A DNA stretch of 64,000 bases, taken from contig CP045205.1 in NCBI GenBank assembly GCA_009363175.1, positions 2,294,001 through 2,358,000 on the forward strand, given 5' to 3'. Each line of letters begins with the position of its first letter. The stretch's first letter is position 1. Shown in pieces: positions 33,331 to 43,122 of this stretch. The translations under genes were made by a program, and so were the position numbers. This DNA is from Citrobacter telavivensis (GTDB lineage Bacteria; Pseudomonadota; Gammaproteobacteria; Enterobacterales; Enterobacteriaceae). The notes beneath the pieces were generated by a model. It was not told the DNA's origin, made no database searches, and saw only the letters and a program-made list of their open reading frames with translations.

Positions 33331-35083
33331 CGATAAAACGCTTCTCGTCCGTCAACACCTGCAACAGCAGACTCAACTGTGGCTTCTGATCTTTAATCTT
33401 CTCGCCGCGTAAATCGTAAGTCTGGTACTTGCCGTTGTTGTTCAGCACCAGCGTCATTTCAGGCGTAGTGATCGCCAGCGTACTGAGATCGGCCGCCGTC
33501 ACCCAGTAGTGGCGACGATTGGCGTTAAACAGATCCTGTCCCTGCGAATACTCATTGGCAGGCGTGCTGACGTGGAGCAGACGCTGCATTAGCGTGGTCA
33601 TGACATCAGTATGATCGGTCAGGCTGTTGATCCGCTGCGCGGGGGTTCCCGGCCAGTGAATGATAAGCGGAACCTGCAGGTGACCGCGTGACCAGGCGAA
33701 GTTTCTTTCTTCATCGTTCAGCGCGACGCCGCGACCGGCAGTGATAATCACAACGGTGTTATCCAGTTTGCCGGATTCACGCAGCGCGCCGAGCACGCGG
33801 TTGATCTGTTTATCCACATCCCCTGCCGCGCGGGCGTAACGGCGGATGAAAGTCGCCTGGTTGCTGTCGTCAACGTTGGTGCCGTTAAACGAAACCCACG
33901 AGAACCAGCGGTTATCTTCCTGTGCGTAACGGCCCAGCCAGTTGATCCACTGGCTGGCGGTCTGCTCGTCGGACTGCGTTTGTACGCTGGGCATTGAGAA
34001 GTCAGACAGCAATGCCTGGCGGTACAGCGGGCTGGTAAAGCCGTCAGAGGAGAACAGCCCCAGCTGATATCCTTGTTGATTCAACGCCGAAATCAGGGCA
34101 GCAGGCGTACGGGTGGACAGAATACCGTCCATGTAGCTCGGTGACACGCCGTAGAACAGGCCAAAAATGCCGTTATCGGTGGTGTTGCCGGAACTCATGT
34201 GGCGCGTAAAGGCGATGTTCTGTTCGGCAAATCCGGCGAGGGCAGGCATCTGCTTTTCATAGCGAGAATAGTTCAGGCCATCGACGGTGATCAGCAGGAC
34301 GTTTTGCCCTGTGCCCATATCGCGATAACGTAACTCGCTCAGCGGATACTGTACGGACACGGCTTCAGGATTTCCCTGCTCAACCAGACGGCGCTGATAC
34401 TCCTGCGCATCCAGCAGGCCATGTTTTTCCAGAAACCGGCGCGCGGTCATCGGATAGGAGAGCGGCAGATTGGCGCGCTGCATGGTGATCGGGCGATAGA
34501 AATTGGCATCCGCCCAGATATAGACCACATGCGAGGTAATAAATGACACAAAGAAGAAGGCGGCCAGCGGCTTGGCGAAGTGGCGACGACGCGTCAGGCT
34601 GCGCAGTTTTTGCCAACTCCAGGTCGCAAACAGCATTTCAATCAGCAGGATAACCGGCACGCTGATAAACATCAGCTGCCAGTCGCGCGCCATTTCATTC
34701 TGGTCGGGGTTAATCACCAGTTCCCAGACGATGGGATTAAGATGCAGGTGGAAACGGGTAAACACTTCGCTGTCGATCAGCAGAAGCGTCATTCCGGCCG
34801 TCGCCAGAATGGCTGACAGGAAACGCATCAGCCTCTGGGACATCACAATGAACGTCAGCGGGAACAGAATCAGCAGATAAGTGGCAAACACCAGAAAGCT
34901 GAAATGACCGACGATACTCAGATACGAGTAAACACGACCCGCCAGCGTTGTCGGCCAGTCGGCGACAAACAGGTAACGGCTGCCGAGCACAATGGCCAGC
35001 AGAATGTTGAACAGTGCAAACCAGTGCCCCCAGCTAACCATCTGGGAGACTTTTTCACGGTAGCGCTGACGGTGAGTTACCAT
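33323..35083 (-). CDS. yejM: Cardiolipin-binding regulator of lipopolysaccharide synthesis YejM/PbgA (LapC)
   Basis: Essential inner-membrane protein that senses periplasmic LPS and controls LpxC proteolysis through LapB. The 586 residues equal E. coli. Five transmembrane helices lie within about 1-190. The periplasmic sulfatase-like domain follows, with VLLITVDGLNYSRYEKQ near 250, SSGNTTDNGIFGLFYG near 300 and VVIITAGRG near 450. The start codon is ATG at 35083. yejL lies just upstream on the same strand (31-bp gap), so they form an operon. Confidence 0.97.
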   Translation of the reverse strand: MVTHRQRYREKVSQMVSWGHWFALFNILLAIVLGSRYLFVADWPTTLAGRVYSYLSIVGHFSFLVFATYLLILFPLTFIVMSQRLMRFLSAILATAGMTLLLIDSEVFTRFHLHLNPIVWELVINPDQNEMARDWQLMFISVPVILLIEMLFATWSWQKLRSLTRRRHFAKPLAAFFFVSFITSHVVYIWADANFYRPITMQRANLPLSYPMTARRFLEKHGLLDAQEYQRRLVEQGNPEAVSVQYPLSELRYRDMGTGQNVLLITVDGLNYSRYEKQMPALAGFAEQNIAFTRHMSSGNTTDNGIFGLFYGVSPSYMDGILSTRTPAALISALNQQGYQLGLFSSDGFTSPLYRQALLSDFSMPSVQTQSDEQTASQWINWLGRYAQEDNRWFSWVSFNGTNVDDSNQATFIRRYARAAGDVDKQINRVLGALRESGKLDNTVVIITAGRGVALNDEERNFAWSRGHLQVPLIIHWPGTPAQRINSLTDHTDVMTTLMQRLLHVSTPANEYSQGQDLFNANRRHYWVTAADLSTLAITTPEMTLVLNNNGKYQTYDLRGEKIKDQKPQLSLLLQVLTDEKRFIAN

Positions 35084-35114
35084 AACTTGTCGTTCGTTTC
35101 CCCGAAGTCGGCTT

Positions 35115-35342
35115 TTAGTGCGCTTTGTCGTCGTTTACCGAGGACTGTAACGCGCGGGCAAAAGAGTTCGCAATCGCCTGGCGCTGAGCCGGGGCAATGC
35201 TGGTATTTATAAGGTTGGTGACCATGTTTCCCAGCACCATCAGGGAAAGGTCAGTCGGTGCCTTATGTTTTTCCAGTACGTTGAGCATCTCGGTGAGCAG
35301 TTGTTCAACGTGTTCGTCACTATAGCGGGAGATTTGTGGCAT
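35115..35342 (-). CDS. yejL: UPF0352 family protein YejL
   Basis: Small 75-residue protein of unknown function, conserved across enterobacteria. Diagnostic segments are MPQISRYSDEHVEQLLTEML and GNMVTNLINTSIAPAQR. All-helical by appearance, no membrane segment. It precedes yejM on the same strand and is divergent from yejK. Confidence 0.93.
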   Translation of the reverse strand: MPQISRYSDEHVEQLLTEMLNVLEKHKAPTDLSLMVLGNMVTNLINTSIAPAQRQAIANSFARALQSSVNDDKAH

Positions 35343-35522
35343 AAATCGAAATCAGTTTATTCATGAAAGGGCAACATATTACCGTAGCAACAGTTTTTTT
35401 TCCGCTTTTTTATCCTCAATAATTCGCGTTACCGTGCGACAGGCAAAATGGCGCTGCATCTTCTGTTGCGTCGCCTCGCCGGTGGTGGTTGAATACCGCC
35501 CGGTCTTTAAGGAGAGTTTATC

Positions 35523-36530
35523 ATGAGTCTGGATATCAACCAGATTGCCCTGCACCAGCTTATCAAGCGTGAAGAGCAAAACCTTGAGCTGGTCCTGCGC
35601 GATTCATTACTGGAACCGACAAACACCGTTGTCGATATGATGGCTGAGTTGCATCGGGTCTATAGCGCGAAAAACAAAGCGTATGGCCTGTTCAGCGAAG
35701 AGAGCGAACTGGCGCAGGCACTGCGCTTGCAGCGTCAGGGGGAGGAAGATTTTCTCGCCTTTAGCCGCGCGGCAACCGGACGCTTGCGTGACGAGCTCGC
35801 CAAATACCCGTTCGCTGACGGCGGCATTGTGCTGTTCTGTCATTATCGCTATCTGGCGGTAGAGTATTTACTGGTGGCGGTGCTGAACAACTTAAGCAGC
35901 ATGCGCGTTAATGAGAATCTGGATATCAACCCAACGCACTATCTGGATATCAACCATGCCGATATTGTCGCGCGTATCGATCTGACCGAGTGGGAAACCA
36001 ATCCGGAATCCACCCGCTACCTGACCTTCCTGAAAGGACGGGTAGGGCGCAAAGTGGCGGACTTCTTTATGGATTTTCTCGGGGCCAGCGAAGGTCTCAA
36101 TGCCAAAGCGCAAAACCGTGGACTGCTGCAGGCGGTCGATGACTTCACCGCCGAAGCGCAACTGGATAAGGCTGAGCGTCAGAACGTGCGTCAGCAGGTG
36201 TACAGCTACTGCAACGAGCAGCTCCAGGCCGGTGAAGAGATTGAACTGGAGTCGCTGTCAAAAGAGCTTTCTGGCGTCAGTGAAGTGAGCTTTAGCGAGT
36301 TTACGGCAGAGAAAGGCTATGAACTGGAAGAGAGCTTCCCGGCCGATCGCAGCACGCTGCGTCAACTGACTAAATATGCCGGTAGCGGTGGTGGGTTAAC
36401 CATTAACTTTGACGCGATGCTGTTGGGCGAACGCATCTTCTGGGATCCGGCCACCGATACGTTGACCATTAAAGGCACGCCGCCGAACCTGCGCGATCAG
36501 CTTCAGCGTCGTACTTCAGGCGGTAACTAA
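35523..36530 (+). CDS. yejK: Nucleoid-associated protein YejK (NdpA)
   Basis: Nucleoid protein that interacts with type II topoisomerases in E. coli. The 335 residues match E. coli in length and start (SLDINQIALHQLIKREEQ). The middle part contains LTFLKGRVGRKVADFFMDFLGASEG. Ribosome-binding site AAGGAGA precedes the ATG by about 8 bases. It is convergent with rplY, with a shared terminator between them. Confidence 0.95.
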   Translation: MSLDINQIALHQLIKREEQNLELVLRDSLLEPTNTVVDMMAELHRVYSAKNKAYGLFSEESELAQALRLQRQGEEDFLAFSRAATGRLRDELAKYPFADGGIVLFCHYRYLAVEYLLVAVLNNLSSMRVNENLDINPTHYLDINHADIVARIDLTEWETNPESTRYLTFLKGRVGRKVADFFMDFLGASEGLNAKAQNRGLLQAVDDFTAEAQLDKAERQNVRQQVYSYCNEQLQAGEEIELESLSKELSGVSEVSFSEFTAEKGYELEESFPADRSTLRQLTKYAGSGGGLTINFDAMLLGERIFWDPATDTLTIKGTPPNLRDQLQRRTSGGN

Positions 36531-36542
36531 GCGCCATAAAAA

Positions 36543-36565
36543 AACCCCGCCGGAGCGGGGTTTTT
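36543..36565. terminator. Bidirectional terminator between yejK and rplY
   Basis: AACCCCGC (36543-36550) and GCGGGGTT (36555-36562) with loop CGGA, flanked by A-run 36538-36544 and T-run 36561-36565, so it functions in both directions. Confidence 0.9.
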
Positions 36566-36582
36566 CTTCAACTTGTTGGCGA

Positions 36583-36867
36583 TTACGCGCGAACGAAGTC
36601 GATGTGAGTCAGCTTCGGCTTGAACGCGTGACGCTGTACAGCCTGAGCTTTAACTTTAACTTCTTTACCGTCAACAACGATAGTCAGAACGTCGCTATAA
36701 AAACCTTCTTTAGCTTGCATGTTCATGATGGAATCGTGGTCCAGTTCGATAGCAATCGGGGCTTCTTTGCCACCGTAGATGATTGCCGGGAACTTGTTAG
36801 CGGCACGCAGGCGGCGGCTCGCACCCTTACCCTGCTCTTTACGTACTTCAGCGTTGATAGTAAACAT
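36583..36867 (-). CDS. rplY: 50S ribosomal protein L25
   Basis: Binds the 5S rRNA E-loop in the large subunit. The 94 residues represent the short enterobacterial form. Seen are the RKEQGKGASRRLRAANKFPAI segment that contacts 5S rRNA, GGKEAPIAIELDHDS and the terminal KLTHIDFVRA. Single-gene unit with an upstream region at 36868-36991; the orientation is opposite to yejK. Confidence 0.97.
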   Translation of the reverse strand: MFTINAEVRKEQGKGASRRLRAANKFPAIIYGGKEAPIAIELDHDSIMNMQAKEGFYSDVLTIVVDGKEVKVKAQAVQRHAFKPKLTHIDFVRA

Positions 36868-36991
36868 TTAAATCTCTCTTTAATAATTCCTGTTACAGGC
36901 GACCCAGCAACAGGTAAGTGATCTGCTTTGCGTATGCAAAAGCGGGCGAGATTCTATACTTAAACGCCCATTACATCAATCAAAAGTACGA

Positions 36992-38752
36992 TTAACCGCG
37001 TAATTCATGTGCCCGACGGAAACGTCCCTCGTAATCGAACACTTTTTCCCGTACTTGCCAGTATTGACCTTTCATTCGCGCCACCACAAAGTCGGGATGA
37101 CGTAACAACGTCTGCTGCGCGAGGATATCCGCCGCCGTGATCCAGCGTAGCGGCACGCCTGGCGTGCGGGTATGCGGGCGGATAAACAGTTGTTCAAACG
37201 CTGTACGCTGGGCTGGAGTTTGTAAGCGAAAACGTTCGCTGACATCCGCGCCGTCTTCGTCGTAGTAGGTGATTTTCAACCATTCGCCTTTCTCGTCATG
37301 ACCGTGCTGCAACGTCATGCCGCTACAGCGGAGCACCAGCGCGTCTTTCAGCTTCAGCGCCGCTTTCAGCATGTCGTCCGGATCGACGAGGATCGTATCG
37401 CATTCCCGGCAGCGACGGGCGGCAATGTCGTTTTCGGCATTACACTGTGGGCAATTTTTAAAGCGAAAGCGAAAATCGCACTGCTCACGGTGTCCCTCAT
37501 CATCTTCAAACCAGCCCTGACAGCGGCGTCCGAAATGTTCTATCAGGGTACCGTCAGCGGTGGTTTTGCCCCAGAAGGTGTTGGCGAAGCCGCAGGCCGG
37601 ACAAAAGACCTGTACCGGCACGTTGTCACTTTTGCCTTTCGGGCTGCCCACTTCCGGGGAATAGAGGTCGTGTGGATTACCGGCGTAATCGAGAATCAAA
37701 CAGTCCGTCTTTCCCGGCGCGAGGCGCAGACCGCGACCCACAATTTGTTGGTACAGACTGACCGACTCGGTGGGGCGCAGGATGGCGATAAGATCGACGT
37801 GCGGGGCATCAAAGCCGGTGGTTAAGACGGAGACATTGACCAGATAGCGAAAACCCTGGGCTTTGAACGCATCGATCAGTGCGTCGCGTTCAGGGCCGGG
37901 GGTGTCGCCTGTAATCAGCGCAGAATCCTCTTTGGGCAGCAATCCGGCTATCTCTCTGGCGTGTTCGACGGTGGCGGCAAATATCATCACCCCTTTGCGG
38001 GTCTGGGCAAATTCAACAATCTGGCTGATGATGTGCGGCGTGATGCGCTGCTGCTTTTTCAGCTCCCGGTTCAGATCGACGTCGCTAAACAGACCATTGC
38101 TCTGCGCCTGCAGGCGGCTGAAATCGTACTGTACCACCGGCATATCAAGTCGTTCCGGCGGTGTGAGATAGCCGTGCTTAATCATATAACGCAGCGGCAG
38201 TTCATAAATGCAGTCGCGAAACAGCGCCTGGTCGTCGCCGCGCACCATACCGTGGTAGTGGAAATGATAGATCCAGCCTTTACCCAGACGAAAAGGGGTG
38301 GCGGTCAGCCCCAGCAGGCGAATATGGGGATTAGCATTGCTCAGATGAGTAAGGATCTGCTGATACTGGCTCTCTTCGTCATCGCCGATGCGATGGCACT
38401 CATCAACAATTAGCAGCGAAAATTCGCTCTGGAAGGCGTCCAGGTTACGGGCCACGGACTGAACGCTGCCGAACACCACTTTGCCGTGGCTCTCTTTGCG
38501 TTTGAGTCCGGCCGCAAAAATATCGGCTTCCAGTCCCAGCGCGCAGTATTTGGCATGGTTTTGCGCCACCAGCTCTTTCACATGTGCCAGCACCAGCACA
38601 CGCCCTCTGGCGACGCGCGCCAGTTCGGCAATCACCAGGCTTTTACCGGCACCGGTGGGGAGGACAATCACCGCTGGCGTTTGATGGCGGCGGAAATGGT
38701 TGAGCGTGGCATCCACTGCTTCTTGCTGATAGGGGCGAAGTGTAAAAATCAT
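36992..38752 (-). CDS. radD: Superfamily 2 helicase RadD
   Basis: DNA-repair ATPase implicated in double-strand-break processing and in stimulating RecA-mediated strand exchange. 586 residues. Walker A LPTGAGKSLV is at about 30-38, DEAH-box variant DECHR near 137, motif III GLTATPFRLG and motif VI QQIVGRGLRLAPGK near 345. The C-terminal zinc-binding cysteines (CPACGFANTFWG; CPQCNAENDIAARRCREC) are about 390-470. Start ATG at 38752, divergent from rsuA. Confidence 0.96.
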   Translation of the reverse strand: MIFTLRPYQQEAVDATLNHFRRHQTPAVIVLPTGAGKSLVIAELARVARGRVLVLAHVKELVAQNHAKYCALGLEADIFAAGLKRKESHGKVVFGSVQSVARNLDAFQSEFSLLIVDECHRIGDDEESQYQQILTHLSNANPHIRLLGLTATPFRLGKGWIYHFHYHGMVRGDDQALFRDCIYELPLRYMIKHGYLTPPERLDMPVVQYDFSRLQAQSNGLFSDVDLNRELKKQQRITPHIISQIVEFAQTRKGVMIFAATVEHAREIAGLLPKEDSALITGDTPGPERDALIDAFKAQGFRYLVNVSVLTTGFDAPHVDLIAILRPTESVSLYQQIVGRGLRLAPGKTDCLILDYAGNPHDLYSPEVGSPKGKSDNVPVQVFCPACGFANTFWGKTTADGTLIEHFGRRCQGWFEDDEGHREQCDFRFRFKNCPQCNAENDIAARRCRECDTILVDPDDMLKAALKLKDALVLRCSGMTLQHGHDEKGEWLKITYYDEDGADVSERFRLQTPAQRTAFEQLFIRPHTRTPGVPLRWITAADILAQQTLLRHPDFVVARMKGQYWQVREKVFDYEGRFRRAHELRG

Positions 38753-38903
38753 GGTCTCACAATACGTAACGAACTCGGGTATAGTATGCCACGAATCGTT
38801 TTCCCTTGAGGGATGTTGTTAGCCCGCTATACTGGGCAGATAACGGCTCCACTTTTCGGGCAGCGCGCCCGATTCCCGTATTGTTACAGGCAAAATCACA
38901 CTC

Positions 38904-39599
38904 ATGCGACTTGATAAATTTATCGCTCAGCAACTCGGCGTCAGCCGCGCTATTGCCGGGCGTGAGATCCGCGGTAGCCGTGTTACCGTGGATGGTGAAA
39001 TCATCCGAAATACCGCGTTCAAACTGTTGCCAGAACACGACGTAGAATATGATGGCAACACGCTGGTTCAGCAAAATGGCCCACGTTACTTTATGCTTAA
39101 TAAACCCCAGGGTTACGTGTGCTCAACCGATGACCCGGATCATCCGACGATCCTTTACTTCCTGGATGAGCCGGTCGCGCATAAATTACACGCTGCGGGT
39201 CGCCTGGATATCGACACCACCGGTCTGGTGCTGATGACCGACGATGGGCAGTGGTCGCATCGTATCACTTCGCCACGCCATCACTGCGAGAAAACCTATC
39301 TGGTCACGCTGGAGTCGCCGGTAACCGGTGATACCGCAGAGCAGTTTGCGAAGGGCGTGCAACTCCATAATGAGAAAGATCTCACGAAGCCGGCTGTGCT
39401 TGAGGTTATTACTCCCACGCAGGTGCGTCTGACCATTAGCGAAGGGCGCTATCATCAGGTGAAACGGATGTTTGCCGCCGTGGGCAACCACGTCGTCGGG
39501 CTGCACCGCGAGCGGATCGGCGCCATTATCCTCGATGCTGACCTTGAACCGGGTGAGTATCGTCCATTGACTGACGCGGAAATTGCCAGCGTTGTCTAA
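38904..39599 (+). CDS. rsuA: 16S rRNA pseudouridine(516) synthase RsuA
   Basis: Isomerises U516 of 16S rRNA. The 231 residues have an N-terminal S4-like RNA-binding domain (MRLDKFIAQQLGVSRA), the catalytic GRLDIDTTGLVLMTDDG motif with the aspartate near residue 102, and the C-terminal EGRYHQVKRMF. The upstream region is shared with divergent radD. The start matches E. coli. Confidence 0.97.
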   Translation: MRLDKFIAQQLGVSRAIAGREIRGSRVTVDGEIIRNTAFKLLPEHDVEYDGNTLVQQNGPRYFMLNKPQGYVCSTDDPDHPTILYFLDEPVAHKLHAAGRLDIDTTGLVLMTDDGQWSHRITSPRHHCEKTYLVTLESPVTGDTAEQFAKGVQLHNEKDLTKPAVLEVITPTQVRLTISEGRYHQVKRMFAAVGNHVVGLHRERIGAIILDADLEPGEYRPLTDAEIASVV

Positions 39600-39650
39600 G
39601 CCAGACAGGCTAGGTTTTTAACCTGCCTCTGACAAATTCAGGAGTTTTTT

Positions 39651-40841
39651 GTGACCACCCGGCAGCACTCGTCTTTTGCCATTGTTTTTATCCTCGGTCT
39701 GCTGGCTATGCTGATGCCGCTGTCGATCGATATGTATCTTCCGGCGCTACCGGTGATCTCCGAGCAGTTTGGCGTGCCGGCGGGCAGTGCGCAGATGACG
39801 CTCAGCACCTATATCCTGGGCTTCGCCGTCGGGCAGTTGCTGTATGGTCCAATGGCGGATAGCCTCGGGCGAAAACCGGTGATCCTCGGCGGCACGCTGG
39901 TGTTCGCCGCGGCTGCTGTGGCCTGCGCGCTGGCGCAAACCATCGATCAACTGATTGTCATGCGATTCTTTCACGGCCTGGCGGCAGCCGCTGCCAGCGT
40001 GGTGATCAATGCGCTGATGCGCGATATGTATCCGAAAGAAGAGTTCTCCCGCATGATGTCATTCGTCATGCTGGTGACCACGATTGCGCCGCTGATGGCG
40101 CCGATTATCGGCGGCTGGGTGCTGGTATGGCTGAGCTGGCACTACATCTTCTGGATCCTGGCGATCGCAGCGGTGCTGGCCTCTGTCATGATCGCGACGC
40201 TCATTAAAGAGACGCTGCCGGTTGAAAAGCGCCAGCCGTTCCATATTCGCACGACGATAGGTAACTTCGCCTCGTTGTTTCGCCATAAGCGGGTGCTGAG
40301 CTATATGCTGGCCAGTGGCTTTAGCTTTGCCGGGATGTTCTCATTCCTTAGCGCCGGGCCTTTCGTGTATATCGAAATCAACCATGTATCACCGCAGGAT
40401 TTTGGTTATTACTTCGCCCTGAACATCGTCTTCTTGTTCATTATGACGATTTTTAACAGTCGCTTTGTGCGGCGGATCGGTGCGCTGAACATGTTCCGTA
40501 CCGGATTGTGGATCCAACTGGCGATGGCGGTGTGGATGGTGCTCAGCGCGCTGTTTGGCGTCGGTTTCTGGGCGCTGGTGCTGGGTGTGGCGGTCTTTGT
40601 CGGCTGCGTGTCGATGATCTCCTCCAATGCGATGGCGGTGATCCTCGATGAGTTCCCACATATGGCGGGAACGGCCTCGTCGCTGGCGGGTACCTTCCGC
40701 TTTGGCATTGGCGCGCTCGTCGGCGCATTGCTCTCTCTGGCGACGTTTAACTCGGCCTGGCCGATGATTTGGTCCATTGCTTTCTGTGCAAGTTGTTCAA
40801 TTTTGTTCTATCTCTATGCGAGCCGCCCGAAAAAACGGTGA
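39651..40841 (+). CDS. bcr: Bicyclomycin/sulfonamide efflux pump Bcr
   Basis: MFS drug/H+ antiporter of the DHA1 family in the inner membrane with 12 predicted helices; the E. coli protein exports bicyclomycin and cysteine-like compounds. 396 residues. Motif A GPMADSLGRKPVILGG lies after helix 2 (about 65-80), and motif C GFNAL-like positions are replaced by VTTIAPLMAPIIGGW near 140-155. GTG start at 39651 with AGGAG 6 bases upstream, 51 bp after rsuA, so probably co-transcribed. Confidence 0.95.
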   Translation: MTTRQHSSFAIVFILGLLAMLMPLSIDMYLPALPVISEQFGVPAGSAQMTLSTYILGFAVGQLLYGPMADSLGRKPVILGGTLVFAAAAVACALAQTIDQLIVMRFFHGLAAAAASVVINALMRDMYPKEEFSRMMSFVMLVTTIAPLMAPIIGGWVLVWLSWHYIFWILAIAAVLASVMIATLIKETLPVEKRQPFHIRTTIGNFASLFRHKRVLSYMLASGFSFAGMFSFLSAGPFVYIEINHVSPQDFGYYFALNIVFLFIMTIFNSRFVRRIGALNMFRTGLWIQLAMAVWMVLSALFGVGFWALVLGVAVFVGCVSMISSNAMAVILDEFPHMAGTASSLAGTFRFGIGALVGALLSLATFNSAWPMIWSIAFCASCSILFYLYASRPKKR

Positions 40842-41183
40842 TCAAATACACAACATGGAAGCCGTTCGGCTTCCTTTGTTGATGTATGTCAACGACAATT
40901 CCATCATTTCCCCGATATATGTTTATTTTATGTAAAATCAATTTATGTAAAAAGTCACATCATTGTAGTTAAAAAGGTTGAGTTAGATCGCAGAAACGGG
41001 TACATATAGCCCGCGCTCCCATCCCGACTGGAAACATCTATTTTAATAAAGGCCATACCGACCATACTGGCCACGCGGGATAAGGATCGTCACGTTATGC
41101 AACCGTTTAAGGACGGATTGTCAATGATGTGTTAATATAGATGTAAATAAATTGTGAAGTTATTGTGCTTCCGGGGAAAGAAA
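40842..41183. other. bcr-yejG intergenic region
   Basis: 342 bp. After the bcr terminator it holds the yejG promoter region. TAATAT at 41133-41138 is a possible -10, without a matching -35. 40910-40980 is very AT-rich. No small ORF with a ribosome-binding site or RNA gene was recognised. Confidence 0.4.
40857..40880 (+). terminator. bcr terminator
   Basis: GGAAGCC (40857-40863), loop GTTC, GGCTTCC (40868-40874), then TTTGTTG. Placed 16 bp after the bcr stop. Confidence 0.7.
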
Positions 41184-41528
41184 GTGACAACATTACAGCT
41201 CTCAATCGTTCATCGCTTACCACAGAACTATCGTTGGTCAGCGGGTTTCGCAGGTTCGAAAGTTGAACCGATTCCGCAAAATGGCCAAAGCGTAGAAAAC
41301 AGTCTGGTGGCGCTTAAACTGCTGAGTCCGGATGGCGATAGCGCCTGGCCGGTGATGCATAAACTCAGCCAGGCGCTCAGCGATATTGAAGTGCCATGTT
41401 CAGTACTGGAGTGTGAAGGTGAACCGTGCCTGTTTGTGAATCGCCAGGACGAGTTTGCCGCGACCTGTCGTCTGAAGAACTTTGGCGTGGCCATTGCCGA
41501 ACCGTTTTCTAACAACAATCCGTTTTGA
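41184..41528 (+). CDS. yejG: Conserved protein YejG
   Basis: 114-residue soluble protein of unknown function, specific to enterobacteria. The sequence TTLQLSIVHRLPQNYRWSAG... to VAIAEPFSNNNPF follows the E. coli protein closely. The start is GTG at 41184, preceded by GGGGAAAG; a longer frame from 41154 would add residues not found in E. coli. The stop is 3 bp from the convergent yejF stop. Confidence 0.92.
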   Translation: MTTLQLSIVHRLPQNYRWSAGFAGSKVEPIPQNGQSVENSLVALKLLSPDGDSAWPVMHKLSQALSDIEVPCSVLECEGEPCLFVNRQDEFAATCRLKNFGVAIAEPFSNNNPF

Positions 41529-41531
41529 GCG

Positions 41532-43121
41532 TCAGCTTAGCGTGAGAAGCTGACGCGTATACGCCTGCTGCGGTGCGCTAAAGACGTGCTGGCATTGCCC
41601 CTGCTCGATTACCTCTCCCTGTCTTAGCACAATCACCTGATGGCATAACGCGCGTACCACGTGCAGATCGTGGCTTATGAAGATATAGGCCAGACGATGC
41701 TTCTGCTGCAACGATTTCAACAGCGCGAGAATTTGCGCCTGCACGGTCCGATCGAGAGACGACGTGGGTTCATCAAGAATAATCAATGACGGTTTCAGGA
41801 TCAGCGCTCTGGCAATTGCGATACGCTGGCGCTGACCGCCGGAAAACTCCGCCGGATAGCGATGACGCGTGTCGGCATCCAGTCCCACTTCCGCCATCAC
41901 AGCCACGACCTGCTGCTCACGCTGTTCGGCTGAGAGCGCTGGCTGGTGAACGCGCAGTCCTTCTTCAATGATTTGCAGTACGCTCAGTCGCGGATTCAGC
42001 GAGGAGTTGGGATCCTGGAAGACCACCTGGATACGATGACGAACGGGCAACAGCTGTCGGCGCTTAAGATGTTGTAACTGCTGACCGTCAAATACTATGC
42101 TGCCCTGAGAGGTAATAAGCCGCAGGAGCGCCAGCCCGGTAGTGCTTTTTCCCGAACCTGATTCCCCCACCAGCCCCAGCGTTTCACCCGGTTGCAGACT
42201 GAAACTGATGCCTTTCACCACCTCATTGTTCGCCACCACGCGCTTAAGGATGCCCTTGCGAATGGGGAACGCGACGCGTAAATCCTCAACACTGAGAAGG
42301 GGGGACAGCCCCTGCGGCAATGGTACCGGATCGCCTGCCGGTTCGCTGTTGAGCAACTTCTGCGTGTAGGGATGGGTGGGCGCATGGAGAAGGGGAGCGG
42401 CACGGTTTTGCTCAACGCATTGCCCGTTTTGCATCACCGCCACGCTGTCGGCGAGCTTCCTGACAATACTGAGGTTATGGGTGATGAACAACATCCCCAT
42501 ATTCAGCTCGCGCTGGAGTTCGCGCAGCAGTTGCAGGATCTGCGCCTGTACCGAGACATCCAGCGCGGTGGTTGGCTCATCAGCGATGAGCAATTCGGGT
42601 CGCGTTAATAGCGCCATTGCAATCATCACCCGCTGACGTTCGCCGCCGGAAAGTTGGTGCGGGTAATCACCCAGTCGTGTTGCCGCCTGACGAATGCCGA
42701 CCCGGTCGAGACAGCTTAATATCTCCGCGCGTGCCGCTTCCCGGCGCATTCCCCGGTGCAGGGAAAGCACTTCATAGAGCTGTTTTTCGAGATTGTGGAG
42801 CGGGTTTAGCGACACCATCGGCTCCTGGAAAATCATGGCAATCTTGTTGCCGCGTACGCCGTGCAGGGTCTGCTCACTGGCGTGCAGTAAGGACTCACCG
42901 TGAAAACGGATATCGCCGCCGAGATACACTGCGGGCGGGGTAGGCAACAGGCGCAGAATCGACAGCGCGGTAACGCTCTTGCCGGAGCCGGATTCTCCCA
43001 CCAGCGCCAGCGTTTCGCCAGCCTCCACGCGCAACGAAATCGCGTTAACCACCGTGCGGACCGTCTCCTGCTTGCGAAATCCCAGCGTCAGATTGTCAAT
43101 GGCGAGCAAAGGTTGCGTCAT
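41532..43121 (-). CDS. yejF: Microcin C/oligopeptide ABC transporter ATPase YejF
   Basis: Tandem-ATPase subunit of YejABEF, the importer of microcin C and antimicrobial peptides. 529 residues from the ATG at 43121. Two complete ABC domains: Walker A GESGSGKS near 40 and again near 320, signature LSGGERQRV and FSGGQRQRI, Walker B LLIADEP and LIILDEP. An upstream in-frame start at 43154 would reach into yejE and is rejected. Last gene of the operon. Confidence 0.96.
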   Translation of the reverse strand: MTQPLLAIDNLTLGFRKQETVRTVVNAISLRVEAGETLALVGESGSGKSVTALSILRLLPTPPAVYLGGDIRFHGESLLHASEQTLHGVRGNKIAMIFQEPMVSLNPLHNLEKQLYEVLSLHRGMRREAARAEILSCLDRVGIRQAATRLGDYPHQLSGGERQRVMIAMALLTRPELLIADEPTTALDVSVQAQILQLLRELQRELNMGMLFITHNLSIVRKLADSVAVMQNGQCVEQNRAAPLLHAPTHPYTQKLLNSEPAGDPVPLPQGLSPLLSVEDLRVAFPIRKGILKRVVANNEVVKGISFSLQPGETLGLVGESGSGKSTTGLALLRLITSQGSIVFDGQQLQHLKRRQLLPVRHRIQVVFQDPNSSLNPRLSVLQIIEEGLRVHQPALSAEQREQQVVAVMAEVGLDADTRHRYPAEFSGGQRQRIAIARALILKPSLIILDEPTSSLDRTVQAQILALLKSLQQKHRLAYIFISHDLHVVRALCHQVIVLRQGEVIEQGQCQHVFSAPQQAYTRQLLTLS

Positions 43122-43122
43122 A